Position numbers and translations under genes: made by a program. The notes under the pieces were generated by a model, which saw only the letters and a list, made by a program, of their open reading frames with translations, was not told the origin of the DNA and searched no databases. A stretch of 64,000 nucleotides of DNA from Cognatilysobacter bugurensis (lineage in GTDB: Bacteria; Pseudomonadota; Gammaproteobacteria; Xanthomonadales; Xanthomonadaceae). The stretch lies in assembly GCF_014652095.1 (NCBI RefSeq), contig NZ_BMYD01000003.1, positions 1 to 64,000 of the forward strand, read 5' to 3'. This document shows, piece after piece, positions 63,364 through 64,000 of this stretch; within the stretch, counting starts at the first letter, position 1; the number at the start of each line of letters is the position of its first letter.

Positions 63364-64000
63364 GTGAAGCGCATTGGATGGATCGCGCTCGCCGCGGCAT
63401 TAGCCGCGCATGCTGCGCAAGGCAAGGAACTCAAGGCCGGCGATGTGCTCGCTGCGGGCGAAGGGGCGCTCATCACATCGGTGACGTGTGGCCCTCCGGT
63501 CTTGTCGCTGCAGATCTACGAAGTCGGCACGCCAAGCGGCGGGCTGTTCGGACCATTCAAGTTCGCCGGCGTCCTGCCCTGTCGCCCCGGGCTGTGGACC
63601 GCACGCCTCAAGGCCGGCCGCTATTACATCGGCTTGCTGGGCGGTATGAACTTCACCCACACCATCGCCGAGGACAAGGCGCCGCAGTTCACGATCGAGG
63701 CGGGCAAGCTCAACTACATCGGCGACGTCTATGCAGGAAACGTCACGATGGCCCCCGGCCTTGACGAGCCTACGCGCATGCGCACGCTCGGTCGCCTGCT
63801 GACGGTGCTCAATCGTGAGCCGCAGGCGCGCGACGCATTGCAGGCGGCGCGTCCGGACCTGGCCCAGGCACACACGTTCATTGCCGATCGCGACCTGCCG
63901 CCGCCTGTCGCAGTCGGCGGCACCGACACGCCCGCGCCCGGCGAGGTGCAAGGCTTGTTGAGGTTGTCGCCGGATCGCTGGGTGCGTGATTCCACCGGCG
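63364..64000 (+). CDS. Secreted protein of unknown function (partial, runs off the window)
   Basis: An open frame from GTG at 63364 continues past the end of the window (212 codons seen). The first 20 residues are a signal peptide (KRIGWIALAAALAAHAAQG). The mature part has two Cys that may form a disulphide (TSVTCGPP and VLPCRPG), a beta-rich domain (LSLQIYEVGTPSGGLFGPF, AGRYYIGLLGGMNFTHTIAEDK, LNYIGDVYAGNVTM; in part) and then a helix-rich region (EPTRMRTLGRLLTVLNREPQARDAL). The layout resembles small exported domains of unknown role in Xanthomonadales; I cannot name it. Codon use is like the neighbours, so it is a real gene. Confidence 0.72.
   Translation, partial: MKRIGWIALAAALAAHAAQGKELKAGDVLAAGEGALITSVTCGPPVLSLQIYEVGTPSGGLFGPFKFAGVLPCRPGLWTARLKAGRYYIGLLGGMNFTHTIAEDKAPQFTIEAGKLNYIGDVYAGNVTMAPGLDEPTRMRTLGRLLTVLNREPQARDALQAARPDLAQAHTFIADRDLPPPVAVGGTDTPAPGEVQGLLRLSPDRWVRDSTG

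Overview
The window is very GC-rich chromosomal DNA from a gammaproteobacterium, most likely of the Xanthomonadales (Lysobacteraceae group). The pointers are the paired Ax21-family outer-membrane proteins, the starch locus built round a TonB-dependent receptor with a tryptophan-halogenase homologue, the Entner-Doudoroff operon, the hemD-hemX-hemY order, and glnA close to ntrBC. No rRNA, tRNA, CRISPR array, insertion sequence or phage gene was recognised. The assignment rests on protein families and gene order read by eye, not on a database search.

Layout. 1-5.8 kb holds housekeeping and miscellaneous genes: the end of an upstream gene, a YheT-like hydrolase, a TPR/sulfotransferase-like protein, a PEBP protein, a Spo0M-like protein and uppP. 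5.9-8 kb holds glnA behind a clear sigma-54 promoter with two NtrC boxes, followed by an unusual set of three tandem copies of its own 3' end. 8.4-11.6 kb is a DUF1800/DUF1501 pair. 12.2-22.5 kb is a signalling block: a giant nine-HAMP hybrid histidine kinase, a REC-kinase-REC protein, a small degenerate kinase, then ntrB and ntrC. 22.6-34 kb holds sodC, two acetyltransferase/P-loop genes, a thiolase, a CsgG-like protein, the heme accessory genes hemD-hemX-hemY, a thioesterase, a lipoprotein, a rhodanese, secB and gpsA. 34.1-35.5 kb holds two Ax21-family porin-like genes.

35.7-63 kb is one functional unit for alpha-glucan use: a LacI-type regulator, a lipoprotein amylase, an inner-membrane sugar MFS transporter, a cytoplasmic alpha-glucosidase, a tryptophan-halogenase homologue, a pullulanase-type enzyme, a GH97 enzyme, a DUF6445-like protein, a secreted amylase, a TonB-dependent receptor, an SSS sugar symporter, and a coupled operon zwf-pgl-edd-glk-eda. 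Together these could take starch from outside the cell to pyruvate and glyceraldehyde 3-phosphate. A 14-bp LacI-type operator (half-site TGMAWWCG) recurs in the divergent control regions of this block. The window ends inside a secreted protein of unknown function.

Most genes lie in tight operons with ATGA or TGATG overlaps. Almost every gene has long antisense open frames; these are by-products of the GC content and are not annotated.
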